DNA of 64,000 bases. It comes from Hermetia illucens. Its lineage: Eukaryota > Arthropoda > Insecta > Diptera > Stratiomyidae. Under the pieces are notes generated by a model. It made no database searches. It was not told where the DNA came from and worked only from the letters and a program-made list of their open reading frames with translations. Location: NCBI RefSeq assembly GCF_905115235.1, contig NC_051852.1, positions 167,170,164-167,234,163 on the forward strand. The letters are read 5' to 3'. Shown here one piece after another: positions 54,196 through 64,000 of this stretch (the first letter of the stretch is position 1; every line of letters begins with the position of its first letter). A program made the translations under genes and the position numbers.

Positions 54196-55274
54196 GGTTT
54201 CGGTTTAAAATCGATTCGATAGACTATCGATTCTTCACATCGCCGAGCCGATTAAACCATTCGGCTGGTTAATCACGACGGCAGCTATCTCAATAATTAA
54301 AAAAGTGGCGAAAGTTAATCGTGCAGGTCTGCAAATATCAACTCCAGCTCCACTGAAGTGTCCTGTCAACATGCGATTGCAGGCTTCAGTGCTAGCCAAG
54401 TCCTTTTCGACACTTCATTCCCTTGTTGGTTTATTAGCCTTTATCATTTTCTTTTTTATTTCTCCAAATCTCCTCAATCGAAACGAACAACAAAATTGCA
54501 TATTTATTACAGGTAATAGTTTAAATGAAATTGATATGCCTATGTATTATAATTATGCAGGGTGTCCCGTTTATAATGGTATAAATTTTAATGGTAAATA
54601 ATACCACTTGTTTGAGGAAAAGTGGTCCAAGGAATGGGCATTCTATCTTCAACCATTGCAGAGTTATAGCGTTTTCCGTGAATAGTGTCAAAAAGCTTGA
54701 CCTTCCCAAAATAATTCAATCGTTTAATCCCAAATTTGATACCATTTCCGGAAACTTCATAAATTTTTCTATGAATGGATATTTTTTCAATTGGTTTCAA
54801 AGGTCAGCAAGATACAACTCTTCCTCTTTTTCTTCAGCCTTTGTCCCGTTCACAAGCGGGGTCAGCTCGTCGTGATCAAATCAAAATCGATTTTTCATCT
54901 AAATTCCAATATACATTATTGTAACGGTACTTTAAACTTACAAACCTGCAAAGTTGACAAAAGTTGCCTCATTATGTTAGCTTTCAAATGACATGTAAAA
55001 CTGAAGGGTTTAAATGCGACAAAACGTGTTCTTGATATTGAACAAATTCACTTAAATATGCCAATTTCAAAGGCAAACAATAGAAAATTAATGCGCCAAA
55101 ACACTAGACTACCATGGACCATGGCGAATAAAATCACGCCAGTCTCAAACTATCAGTTGCCACAGATTGACGTACTACTTTTTTTCCAATTTAAATTTTG
55201 TTATATATATTTGGATGATATGAATTGTTATATATTTGCGTGCCGGCTGCAGCTTCTCTCATCCGCGTTCCGGA
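54196..55274. other. Intergenic sequence with a small RTE remnant
   Basis: Mostly unassigned. 54823-54882 (ttcttcagcctttgtcccgttcacaagcggggtcag) is the 3' terminal 60 bp of LINE family R on the minus strand. A short string gcagggtgtcccgtttataatgg at 54557 recalls DNA-transposon ends, but no partner end is seen. Confidence 0.4.
54823..54882 (-). mobile_element. LINE family R (RTE) 3' terminal fragment
   Basis: About 60 bp matching the 3' end at 32113-32162, minus strand. Confidence 0.8.
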
Positions 55275-58200
55275 CGCAAATCGGTTTACCGTCTGTCTGT
55301 CTGCCTTTTTTTGAGGAGGTGGCTCCCTGCCCCGCGGAACCACCATAAGGTATTACATCACCGGGCGGAGTCAGCTCACTCTAGCTTAATCCCATTTCTT
55401 CTATACGCGGCGCACGTGACCGCGTTTTTCTCCTTTTCTCTGCCTTTCGCAATTTATCTTGAATTGATGCGATCATGAAGTTAACCGCATCCCAATTCTC
55501 TTGATGTGCTAGCATTTTCGGCACCAGATTTTCTGGTACCAGCACCTCTCCTAGAGTCTCCTCTAGGTTCCTCCTTTCTTCCACAAATCTCGGACAGTGG
55601 AAGAATACATGCTCTGGATCCTCTGGGACTCCATCACAATTTGGACAGTCGGGTGAGGTCTCCAATTTAAACCTGTGAAGGTATTGGAGATATCCTCCAT
55701 GTCCCGTGAGAAACTGGGTGAGGTTATAATTAATCTCACCGTGTCGTCTCTCCAACCACTCCTTGATGGCAGGAATGAGCCTGTGAGTCCACCGACCCTT
55801 TCCCGAGCGTTCCCACCGCTCTTGACATCTATTTATGGATCTCTCCCTCTCAGCGTTCTTCGTCTGCAATAAGGGAGAGATTGGCTTCGCATGGTATATA
55901 TTCGCCATCTCATCTGCCAAGATGTCAATCGGCATCATTCCAGAGATGACGAATGCTGCATCATCTGAGACAGTCCTGAAGGCAGAGCATACCCTCAGAG
56001 CTGTCCTCCTGTAGACTGCATTCAGTTTGCTAGTGTTAACTGACATCCGCAACGCCTCGCTCCAAACTGGGGTCGCATAGAGCATGATTGAGGTCACCAC
56101 CCTGGCTATAAGCAACCTAGAGGTATGCCGTGGCCCTCCCACGTTCGGCATCATCCTCGCCAGGGCCATACTAGCTTTGGATGATTTATCACAAACATAC
56201 TGTAAGTGTTGCTTATAGCTGAGCTTCCTGTCTATCACCACCCCCAAGTATTTGATGGTCGGCTTGGAAGTGTTGATATGATTCCCGATTCTAACACAGG
56301 CGTAATTTCTCTTCCGGCGCTTCGTGATGAGGACCGCTTCCGTTTTTTCCTCCGCAAGCGTCAGACCAGAGCTCTCTAACCAGCATTTGACAGCACTGAT
56401 TACCTCGCTTGAGTATAACTCAGCATCTTCGAGATGCTTTGCCACAACAACCAGTGCAATGTCGTCAGCGTAACCCACTACTGTGGCTTCCTCCGGAAGG
56501 GGAAGATTAAGTACATCGTTATACATGATGTTCCACAGTAGTGGGCCCAATACGGAGCCCTGCGGGACACCCGCGGAAACGACGTATTCCTGCGGTCCGT
56601 CATCAGTGTCGTACCATAGCCTCCTTTCAGTTAAATAACTATCGACAATTGCAGCGAGATAGGCGGGAATACCAACCTTCGCTAAGGATTTCCGTATTAG
56701 ATTCCAATTGGCCGAATTGAATGCATTTTTCACGTCCAGGGTTACTACCACGCAATATTTGCTGGTACCACCCTTTCCGTGAATTGCATCTTCGGCCAAG
56801 CTAGTAACCAATTTGATGGCATCAATGGTTGATCTGGCTTTACGGAACCCATACTGCCGATCTGAAAGGCCGCCTTGGCTCTCAACTACCGGGAGTAATC
56901 TATTATAGATTACCCGCTCCAACATTTTCCCCACCGTGTCCAAAAGACATATGGGTCGGTATGAGGATGGTTCACCTGGAGGTTTACCAGGCTTAGGCAG
57001 AAGCACCAACTTCTGCCGCTTCCATACCGCTGGAAATATTCCCTCGGACATGCATGCTTCGAAAAACTCAGCGAACATGTCCGGCCTGGATTTCACGGCA
57101 AGCTTAAGGGCCTTATTCGGTACTCCGTCCAGACCCGGTGCTTTATTGTCTCCTATTCTGCCGCAGATCTCCAGGAGCTCGTCTCTGGTGACTGGCGGGA
57201 TTGCCGTCACATTCAGAGGTGGTTGGAACGTGTCGGTGTTCTCCTCTTGCTGGGGAATAACCCCTGGATGATTTTCAACAAGAGGGTGGGGCACGTGATC
57301 TGCGGAGACGAACGGCCTCTAAATCGTCCCATCACGATTCCATAAGCTCTCCCCCACGGATTTACGTCCGCTTCTGAGCAGAGCTCCCTAAAGCATTTCC
57401 TCTTGCTTCGCTGGATCGCGAGCTTGAGGGTTTTGCGGGCTGCCTTGTAGGCGCACTCTTTCTGCCCTTGATCGACTCTACCTACCGCCCTTTGAGCCGC
57501 TCTTCTGGCTCGGTGGCAGGCTGATCGAAGGCCGGTCAGTTCATCATTCCACCAGTAGTTTGGTCTTCTACTGGGGAATGAGCACCTCCTAGGCATAGAC
57601 GCGTCACATGCTTTGGCGATGCATTGAGCCAGATGGACAGCTCTTTCCGTAGAGGCGCCTGCTATATCAGGTTGATCTAACCACACCTCTAAGAAGCTCT
57701 GCTCATCCAAAGATTTTACAGACCAGCCTGAAATCTTTTTCGGTTTCGGGCATGATAGCTCTTTGCCCTGAGGTTCGACACATGTCTCAAAGAAAATTGC
57801 CTGGTGATCGCTGTGGGTGTAGCGTTCGCTGACGCACCAGGACATACCACGCGCCAGCGAAGGGCTGACAAAGGTCAGGTCTACAACTGAGCCCGACCCC
57901 CCTTTCTGGAAGGTGTTTACGGCACCTTCGTTAGCCAAAACCATGTCCAGCTGCGCAAAAGCTTATATTAAACTGCGCCCCCTAGCATTTGATTCTCTGC
58001 TACCTCACTCTAGGGCCCAAGTATTGAAATCACCAGCAATCACCTTTGGACTTCGTCGCCTTGCGTCGAGAACAAGATTATCAAGCATTTGCTCGAATTC
58101 AGACAGTGTCAAATTTGGTGGGGCGTAGCAGCTGTATACATATACACCACTTATTTTCGCCCACACAAAGCCAGTGGCTGCCTGACTTGCAGTACATTGT

Positions 58201-59548
58201 ATGGCCTGTCGACCGCAAGCCCATATCGCCGCTCCACCAGTCGAATCTGTGACCCATACGCCACCGTGACGGTTTCTGTACGGCTCACTTATGATGGCGA
58301 TTTCCATCTCTGATTCGAACGTGGTCTGCTCAAGTAAATCCTGAGCGACCCTGCAACGATTGAGGTTTATCTGAATAAACCTCATTTTCTTGTTGCAGCA
58401 CCTTCCTAAATTCAGGACATTTACTACTTCCGGCAATATGCCGGTTATCTTGCCCCTCTTTCACCTCGCACAATAGGCATTTGGGGTCCCTATTGCACTC
58501 CCTGGCAATATGGCCCTTCTCCCCACACCTTCTGCATCGATCGGATCGATCAATGCTGCTGGTGCATACCTTGGCGAAGTGCCCAAACATGAGGCATTTA
58601 AAGCACCTCTTTAGTGAAGTCTGTTCTCTTAAACGGCAGACAACCCATCCAATCCGAACTTTTCCGGCAGCCAACAACATCTGCGCTGTCTCCGCTGGTA
58701 CTCGTATTGTGGCCGTTTGAGTACCGCCATAGGCTTTTCGTAAACTTACAACAGACTCCTCTGTAAGTTCTTCCAACTTGAATTGCTCCTTCAGAGCTGT
58801 ACAAATTTCTGCTTTTGATGTTGTCTGTCTGTCTGTCCGTCACACGTATTTATCTCGGAGACGGTTATAGCGATTGACACCAAGTTTGTTAGAAAGGTGG
58901 GAACTGTGAACGCTCACACATACAGTGAGTTACATCCTTTTACTTTGAATTTAAGGGGGGGTCCCCATACATGCAAAAGGGGGGTGTAACATTTTTTTTC
59001 ATCAAATATAGCCATGTGGGGTATCAAATTAAAGGTCTCGATTAGTACTTTTCGAAGCCGATCTTAGTTTTGACATTTCTTGGAAACGTGGGCAGTGCGA
59101 GGGGTTAAAAGCGATCATTTCTTTACGGGGGCCATTCTCAGAAACTACCAAACCGAAAAATCTGAAAAAAATCAGAAGGCTGCCACTATATGGTGCCTTG
59201 GCTCTGAAATACCTTTCATACCGATATCTGTTCAAAGAAAGTTAATAATAGTAGATTACTATAATTTTTTGTAATTGGCTGGAAACCCTCCTTAAATTCA
59301 TCCTAGCGGCACGAAATTCTGCAGTGATGTAGGCTATAATGTAGAGCATGATCATACCAAGTTTGATTGAAATCGCACTATTACTAACAAATTTATAATA
59401 CGTCGAAGTTGTTGCTTCTTCGAAAATTGAAGACTATCAATGTCAATATCACCCGAAAGTGGACATATGCATATATTACGTGCTACGTACTAAGAAATAC
59501 ACAAAACCTTTCGTACCTGAAGCGCCCAGCTTCCGGTTTCCCGACTTG
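55275..59548 (+). mobile_element. Helentron-like element F, split by a LINE in its GTCT tract
   Basis: Left piece 55275-55304 (caaatcggtttaccgtctgtctgtctg); right piece 58821-59548 (tgtctgtctgtctgtccgtcacacg, core gcgattgacaccaagtttg, 3' end acaaaacctttcgtacc, hairpin GAAGC / GCTTC, cccgacttg). Sequence is very close to element E, so both are young. The family's 5' hairpin is missing: upstream of 55275 the sequence differs. Confidence 0.8.
55305..58820 (-). mobile_element. LINE family G (R1 clade), 3.5-kb copy with ORF1 end, endonuclease, RT and tail
   Basis: ORF1 end (58776-58330): KVRIGWVVCRLRE, then three CCHC knuckles (CFKCLMFGHFAKVC; CRRCGEKGHIAREC; CLLCEVKEGQDNRHIAGSSKC). The overlapping ORF2 starts near 58386: endonuclease (FIQINLNRCRVAQDLLEQTT; SEPYRNRHGG; VIAGDFNTWALE, then TGA where W is usual, and a further TAA), RT in 57294-55381 (NKAPGLDGVPNKALKLAVK; SYRPICLLDTVGKMLERVIY; DRQYGFRKARSTIDAI; GVPQGSVLGPLLWNIMYNDV; catalytic VVGYADDIALVVV) and a C-terminal CCHC region (CPNCDGVPEDPEHVFFHC). 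One frameshift lies near 57210-57290. The 5' side of ORF1 is truncated. The tail is a short A run. It sits in the GTCT tract of element F. Confidence 0.92.
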
Positions 59549-59555
59549 TTTTTTA

Positions 59556-60050
59556 AATCAATGCCAGATGAATTCTATGTTTTCAAGAGATGCCAGATAA
59601 ATTCTATGTTTTCAAGGGAGAAACTTATCATGGTGATAAAGCAAATAAAGAGAGACTGACTGTCCTGGCCTGTGCCAATTCTGTTGGGTCAGAAAAGTTA
59701 TGTTTGCTAGTGATTGGTAAAGCAGAAAATCCACGTTGTTTCAAAAACGTTAGATCGTTCCCTGCGGACGGTTACAGGACAAGACTATAATGCATAGCTA
59801 TCTTTTAGAAAAAGAAGTCGTTGATAGCAAACGACCCTTGATTGTGCATGATGCGCTTCTGATATTGCAGGTTCTTCCTGGATATTCTTCCATTGATGAC
59901 AATGTGGCACCGTACGAAATTCAATTCAATTCAATTGAAGACCTTATTGAGAATGTGAATAACACACAAAAAGGGGACCTAAGTGATAACGATGAAGACG
60001 AAGGGGAGTCAACTCCGATTTTGTCAAACGCCCAGGCATGATCAGCTGTA
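59556..60050 (+). mobile_element. Tigger-like transposase remnant
   Basis: Frame 59590-59790 reads [20 protein letters not shown] and [15 protein letters not shown], the region after the first catalytic Asp of Tigger/jerky-type transposases; 59790-60041 continues after a deletion with an acidic C-terminal part (LSDNDEDEGES). A 28-bp tandem duplication (atgccagatgaattctatg and its near copy) lies at 59561-59616. No inverted repeats found. Confidence 0.7.
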
Positions 60051-60112
60051 AATGGTTTAAGACGCTATGTAGCTCAGAGTGAAATTATGCGGTATTTCCA
60101 ACGATTAATTAA

Positions 60113-60230
60113 TTGAAGTAATAAAAACTTGTTGCTGATGAAGGGAACAAGTGGTTCCCGAAATATCGGAATTTGCAAGAATAAATATCCACACCAACGA
60201 AAAAGAAACAACAAGTTTTTATTACTTCAG
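60113..60230 (+). ncRNA. Hammerhead-ribozyme-like core inside a 21-bp inverted repeat
   Basis: The order is: 21-nt arm (60114-60134), CTGATGA (60135-60141), stem II GGGAAC-aagtg-GTTCCC (60143-60159), GAAA (60160-60163), then a variable part, then the exact reverse complement of the arm (60209-60229). This is the hammerhead layout stem I, CUGAUGA, stem II, GAAA, stem III, stem I. The possible cleavage triplet AUC at 60187-60189 lies about 20 nt from the 3' arm, so the fold is not canonical. Hammerheads of this kind occur in Penelope-like retroelements. Whether it is active is unknown. Confidence 0.55.
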
Positions 60231-60994
60231 CTATGTAGCTTCTTTGAATTAAAGCGAAGTCGCGCTGCAGTAATTAAATTCTGTTGAAAATCTCTGTAAT
60301 TGCTAATGTATCAAAATCTTTCTGTCAAACTAAAATAAGTGTTTGGTGACGCTTGATTGCTCTTTAACCAAAAAAGTACTAAAAATCGAGCAAAAGTAAT
60401 GCAACGAACCCAACTATAGTTTATAGCTGGGTTTCATCTCTGTTTTCCCTCTTGTGCGGAGTTTTCTCATTGGCTTCGAAATAGAAACTTTAACATAATT
60501 AGGTATAATTCGCGATTTCCTGGGACGACCCTGTAAATGTGGTAGCGATATTTTCCCGGTCCAAAAGGCTTTTCCATACTTTCCATGACTTCACTCGCGG
60601 ACTTTAACCATGAGCCATTGTAAACTACGTAAAGGGTACTTCTAAGCTCCTTATGGCTTATGCATACAATTCATCAACACATACCAGAGTAACTGAGTGG
60701 GAAATAGAAAAGGTAAAAGACAATTAACCAGTTTATGGATTTTGGACAACCACTAGAGTTTGTTCACGGAAAAAAACTAACAATTCTACTATATTTTCAC
60801 GAATCTCCTAATTTTTCCATTCCTATATGAGCGCTTTCATTTATTTTTTGAAGTAAACATAACAACATCATAGCAACGGTATCAATGAAAGGACAATCAA
60901 ATAAACAATCCCTTGTCATTCCAGGGTTATTTATAATTTTCTACTCTTAGAAATTCAGTTTTACTGACAAAGGAATTTTCTTCATACTATAAAT
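60231..60994. other. EFHC2 upstream region
   Basis: AT-rich, no repeat recognised; should contain the EFHC2-like promoter. The window shows no clear core element. Confidence 0.4.
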
Positions 60995-63900
60995 ATGAAT
61001 TCTATCAGGATTCCTGGCATACCACTTCTTCCTGGAACTACTCTAAGGGATGTGAGTACTGATAACCTATTTGGAAAAATGTTTGATTTTAATAAGCAAA
61101 ATTACACTTCAAGATTTCGAAGAGACACTTTCCCCGTATTGCTCAATTTACACATCAAAATGGCGTTCCAATGCTGGCTGAGGATAGGCCTTTGGACTAT
61201 CGTGGTAAAGTCGTCGAAGGTTTCACAAAAATCTACCCTCCTGGACGTGAACCTAAATATCCAGGATGGTTGTCATTTGATAAGCAAATGTTGACTTTCC
61301 ACGCATATTTTAAGGAGTCACTAGAAGAAGTGAATCAAGCTCCTTACCAAGTCAGGCATGTGAAAATTTATTACTTCCTGGAGGACGACACTGTGCAAGT
61401 GGTGGAGCCACAAGTTCTTAACTCAGGTATTCCCCAAGGATGCTTGGTGTCAAGGCAGCGAATTCCGCATGCTGCCCCTTGTACTAATGATTTCATCACA
61501 TTGCTGGATTTGAATGTGGATAAAACAGTACGCATCTATGACCGAGTGTACCACATAACGGGCTGCGACAAGTTTACTCGTCACTTCTTAAACCGAGCAG
61601 GAATCTCTGTACCCGATGAAATACCCAGTCCTCTGTAGGAAGCGCTCAAGCATTTTGTTTTCATATTCATTATCAAATATTTTTTCAGAGATCCATTCAC
61701 AGAAATGCGTAAACGAAAACTTACGGGGGCACATGCGAAAAAACCAAATCGTGTGGAAGATACTCTAGGGCAGTTTCTCGCTTACGATCGACAGATATTA
61801 AAATTCGATGCCTATTGGAACGATCGTTCAGAGTTTGGTGAATTACGGAAATTGCAACTTTACTATTATTTGGCTGATGATACCATAGAAATAAAGGAAA
61901 TATACGCCCCAAACTCGGGTAGGGATGGACCAGCTGTCTTCCTGAAAAGGAGCTTATTACCTAAAGTGAGTCTGCCGAGGAATTGTCTAGTGGGACTGTA
62001 ACTCGTTTTAACACATCGTTCAATAAGTCCCGGGACTAACTATGAAAACAACATTTTATCGGCAAAATTCTTTATTATTCATCAACATAATCTCCTTCAA
62101 GGGTTATTACAATCATTCCAACGCTTCTCTAACTTTTCAATGCTATGTTTGTAGAACGATTTGTCTTTTGACTCAAAATGAGCCTCAGTAGCAGCGATCA
62201 CCTCCTCATTTGAGCCAAATCTTTTTCCCTGCAGCATCTTTTTGAGATCCGCAAAGAGCCAGCAGTCGCTGGGGGCCAGATCCGGCGAGTACGGAGGATG
62301 AGGAAGCGGTTGGAAGCCTAATTCGTTGAATTTGGTCATCGTTTTGATTGACTTGTGGCACGGTGCGTTGTCTTGATGAAAGATGACTTTCTTCTTCTTC
62401 ATGTGTGGGCGTTTTTTCGCTATTTCGGCCTTCAAACGATCCAATAACACCATATAGTAGTCGCTATTGATGGTTTTTCCTTTTTCAAGGTAGTCAATGA
62501 AAATTATACCATTCGCACCCCAGAATACGGACGCCATCACTTTGCTGGCCGACTGTTGTGTTTTTGGACACTTCGGGCGGCTTTTACCGGTCGTATGTCA
62601 TTCAGCTGACTGGCGACTTGACTCCGGAGTGAAATGGTGAATCCATGTTTCGTCCACTGTCACATATCGACGCAAAAAATCCTGTTTATTGCGAGTAAAC
62701 AGTGCCAAACAGCTCTCCGAATCATTGATACGTTGTTGCTTTTGTTCCATTGTGAGCAAATGCGGCAGCCATTTGGAAAAAAACCTTTTTCATAGCCAAT
62801 TTTTGGTGCAAAATAGTAAATGCACTACCAGTTGATATGTTCACCATCTTAGCTATCTCGCGCACTTTCATTTTGCGGTCACCCATCACGATTTTCAATA
62901 CTTGCTTGGTGTTTTCGGGAGTTACTCCCTCATTTGGCCGACCTGAACGTTCCGCATCATTTGTATCAGCACGACCGCGTTTCACGTCGAAAACCACCGA
63001 CAAATGGTTGTTTTCGACGGAGTAGAGTCCGGATAACGTTTTTCAAGTCATTGCTGAGCTTGAACAGTGTTTTTTCCGCATTAGAAAACAATGTTTTATC
63101 AACACATGAAACTCGTTTTGGTCCATTTTTTCACGATTGCAAAAGTAACGTCACTTTAACCACTATAGCTTTCTTGGTTATGTTTCGAATTACATCAAAT
63201 TTTGACACATCTTATCTGAAGGTTGGTATATAAATGGCATTATTAGCGCCATTTCTACGCTAGTCCCGGGACTTATTGAACGATGTGTTATGCTTGTGTA
63301 TTCTAAAAATTTGTTTGACTAGGAATGGATAGGTTTGCCACAACCAGGTGGTGATGCCCAGCCAACCATCCTAAATGTACTGGGTGGAGGACTTAGAGGA
63401 GGTCGCTTTATGATAGACGGACTAGATATGAATAATCGCAAGGAAAACTGTTATAGAGACAACGATCTCGTTATAGGCGCCCATATTAATGTTTACGGCC
63501 GGGACGTTGTTCTGGTCGACTGCGATGCTTTCACAAAGAACTATTACCGGAAAAAGGTATGTTGTTTCTTGAAAATATATTTGGTGAACACTTCAATCTA
63601 TTAACTTGACTATCTTTACAGTACGGAATCGAACTATTCAATCCAGTCCCGTATCCGCAAAATTTCAAAAAAGAGTGCATAGATACCTCACAACGAGACC
63701 TGCCACCTTTCAATGGTTGGGGGTCACATATTGATTCCGAAGGCAACTGCAAGACCGTTGAGCCGAAGGCGCCACAGTTTGATTTCAAAAAATTTTTCAA
63801 ATACGATCGTTGCGTATTACGATTTGGTGCAAAAATGATTTCCCCAATTCCAGAAAATTGCGACCGTGTGTTCATTATCTCTTATTATCTAGCGGACGAC

Positions 63901-64000
63901 ACTTTATCTATATTCGAATTGGCTAGTCGTAATTCAGGATTTTACGGGGGAGAATTCTTTAAACGTGATACATTTTACTTGCCTGATCAAGAGTGGTTCA
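60995..64000 (+). CDS. EFHC2-like DM10-domain axonemal protein, 5' part
   Basis: Exons: 60995-61051, 61114-61634, 61689-61965, 63323-63556, 63622 to beyond 64000. All introns are GT-AG and phases agree; about 490 aa are visible and the gene continues off the edge. The N-terminus IPLLPGTTLRD, then FPRIAQF matches the conserved EFHC start (LPG...F.D...FH+SQ.F). Three DM10 domains follow: first in exon 2 (WLSFDKQMLTFHAYFKE; VKIYYFLEDDTVQVVEP; NSGIPQG), second across exons 3-4 (FLAYDRQILKFDAYW; LQLYYYLADDTIEIKEI; INVYGRDVVLVDCDAFTKNY), third in exon 5 (VLRFGAKMIS; FIISYYLADDTLSIFEL; RNSGFYGGEFFKR). EFHC1/2 proteins are microtubule inner proteins of ciliary doublets (established), so sperm and sensory-neuron cilia are the likely sites in a fly. 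EFHC2 rather than EFHC1 is judged by eye. Confidence 0.9.
62011..63288 (-). mobile_element. mariner transposon, full length, in EFHC2 intron 3
   Basis: Perfect 28-bp inverted ends (ACACATCGTTCAATAAGTCC then CGGGACTA) with TA duplicated on each side (62009-62010, 63289-63290); 1278 bp. The minus-strand transposase begins MDQNEFHVLIKHCF near 63123 and includes VTPENTKQVLKIVMGDRKMK (HTH), then VDETWIHH (first Asp), HQDNAPCHKS (second) and HPPYSPDLAPSDCWLF (third; DD34D set). It is broken by frameshifts near 63060 and 62770 and by a TGA replacing Trp near 62597. End sequence and C-terminus suggest the irritans-like subfamily. Perfect ends imply a recent arrival; without it the intron would be about 77 bp. 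Confidence 0.94.

Noticed and set aside
54557-54800. DNA-transposon end (gcagggtgtcccgttt)
   Set aside because: Only one end-like string is seen, without an inverted partner or target duplication.
60187-60208. Confident hammerhead cleavage site
   Set aside because: AUC at 60187-60189 is the only NUH triplet that fits a stem III, but it is about 20 nt away from the 3' arm, so the site cannot be asserted.

Overview
This is a stretch of insect nuclear DNA, most likely from a fly (Diptera). The genes are split by short GT-AG introns, and their protein sequences look like Drosophila Sep2, RN-tre, an ADCK1-type kinase and an EFHC2-type protein. The repeats also fit a dipteran: (GTCY)n-bearing 'mini-me/DINE-1-like' elements, R1-clade, RTE and RNase H-bearing LINEs, mariner, Tc1/Tc3 and pogo/Tigger transposons. 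The species assignment is inference. Nothing prokaryotic (operons, CRISPR, ribosome binding sites) is present.

Host genes, left to right: (1) an ADCK1-like mitochondrial atypical kinase, plus strand, four exons, 5949-7674, apparently complete (514 aa). (2) A Sep2-like septin, minus strand, six coding exons between 22621 and 15406, complete (419 aa). (3) An RN-tre/USP6NL-like TBC-domain RabGAP, plus strand, first coding exon at 23436 and last exons near 49.7 kb, with an apparent alternative terminal exon at 39.6 kb. (4) An EFHC2-like axonemal DM10-repeat protein, plus strand, starting at 60995 and running off the right edge. The septin and RN-tre start codons diverge from a shared region of about 0.8 kb.

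Most of the rest is transposon debris, often nested. 1-5.5 kb, 8-14.6 kb, 24-29.9 kb, 31.7-46.2 kb and 47-60.2 kb are almost entirely mobile DNA. LINE families are labelled here A (RNase H-bearing), B (R1-like), C (RNase H-bearing, TACC-tailed), E (RTE-like, 3' end with GTTGCGCC), G (R1-clade, found inside GTCT tracts), J (Jockey/CR1-like), R (RTE with GAA tail) and X (restriction-like-endonuclease type). A tRNA-derived SINE has a 3' end resembling that of LINE family E. Two cut-and-paste elements are nearly whole and bounded by TA duplications: a Tigger/pogo element (51188-53655) and a mariner (62011-63288) sitting in an EFHC2 intron.

The most notable signals are: two independent R1-clade LINE insertions, both inside the (GTCT)n tract of Helentron-like elements; a four-layer nest at 40.7-44.4 kb; a LINE and a SINE joined tail-to-tail between a single 14-bp direct repeat; a hammerhead-ribozyme-like core flanked by 21-bp inverted repeats at 60113-60230; and two related, alternative C-terminal exons in RN-tre.
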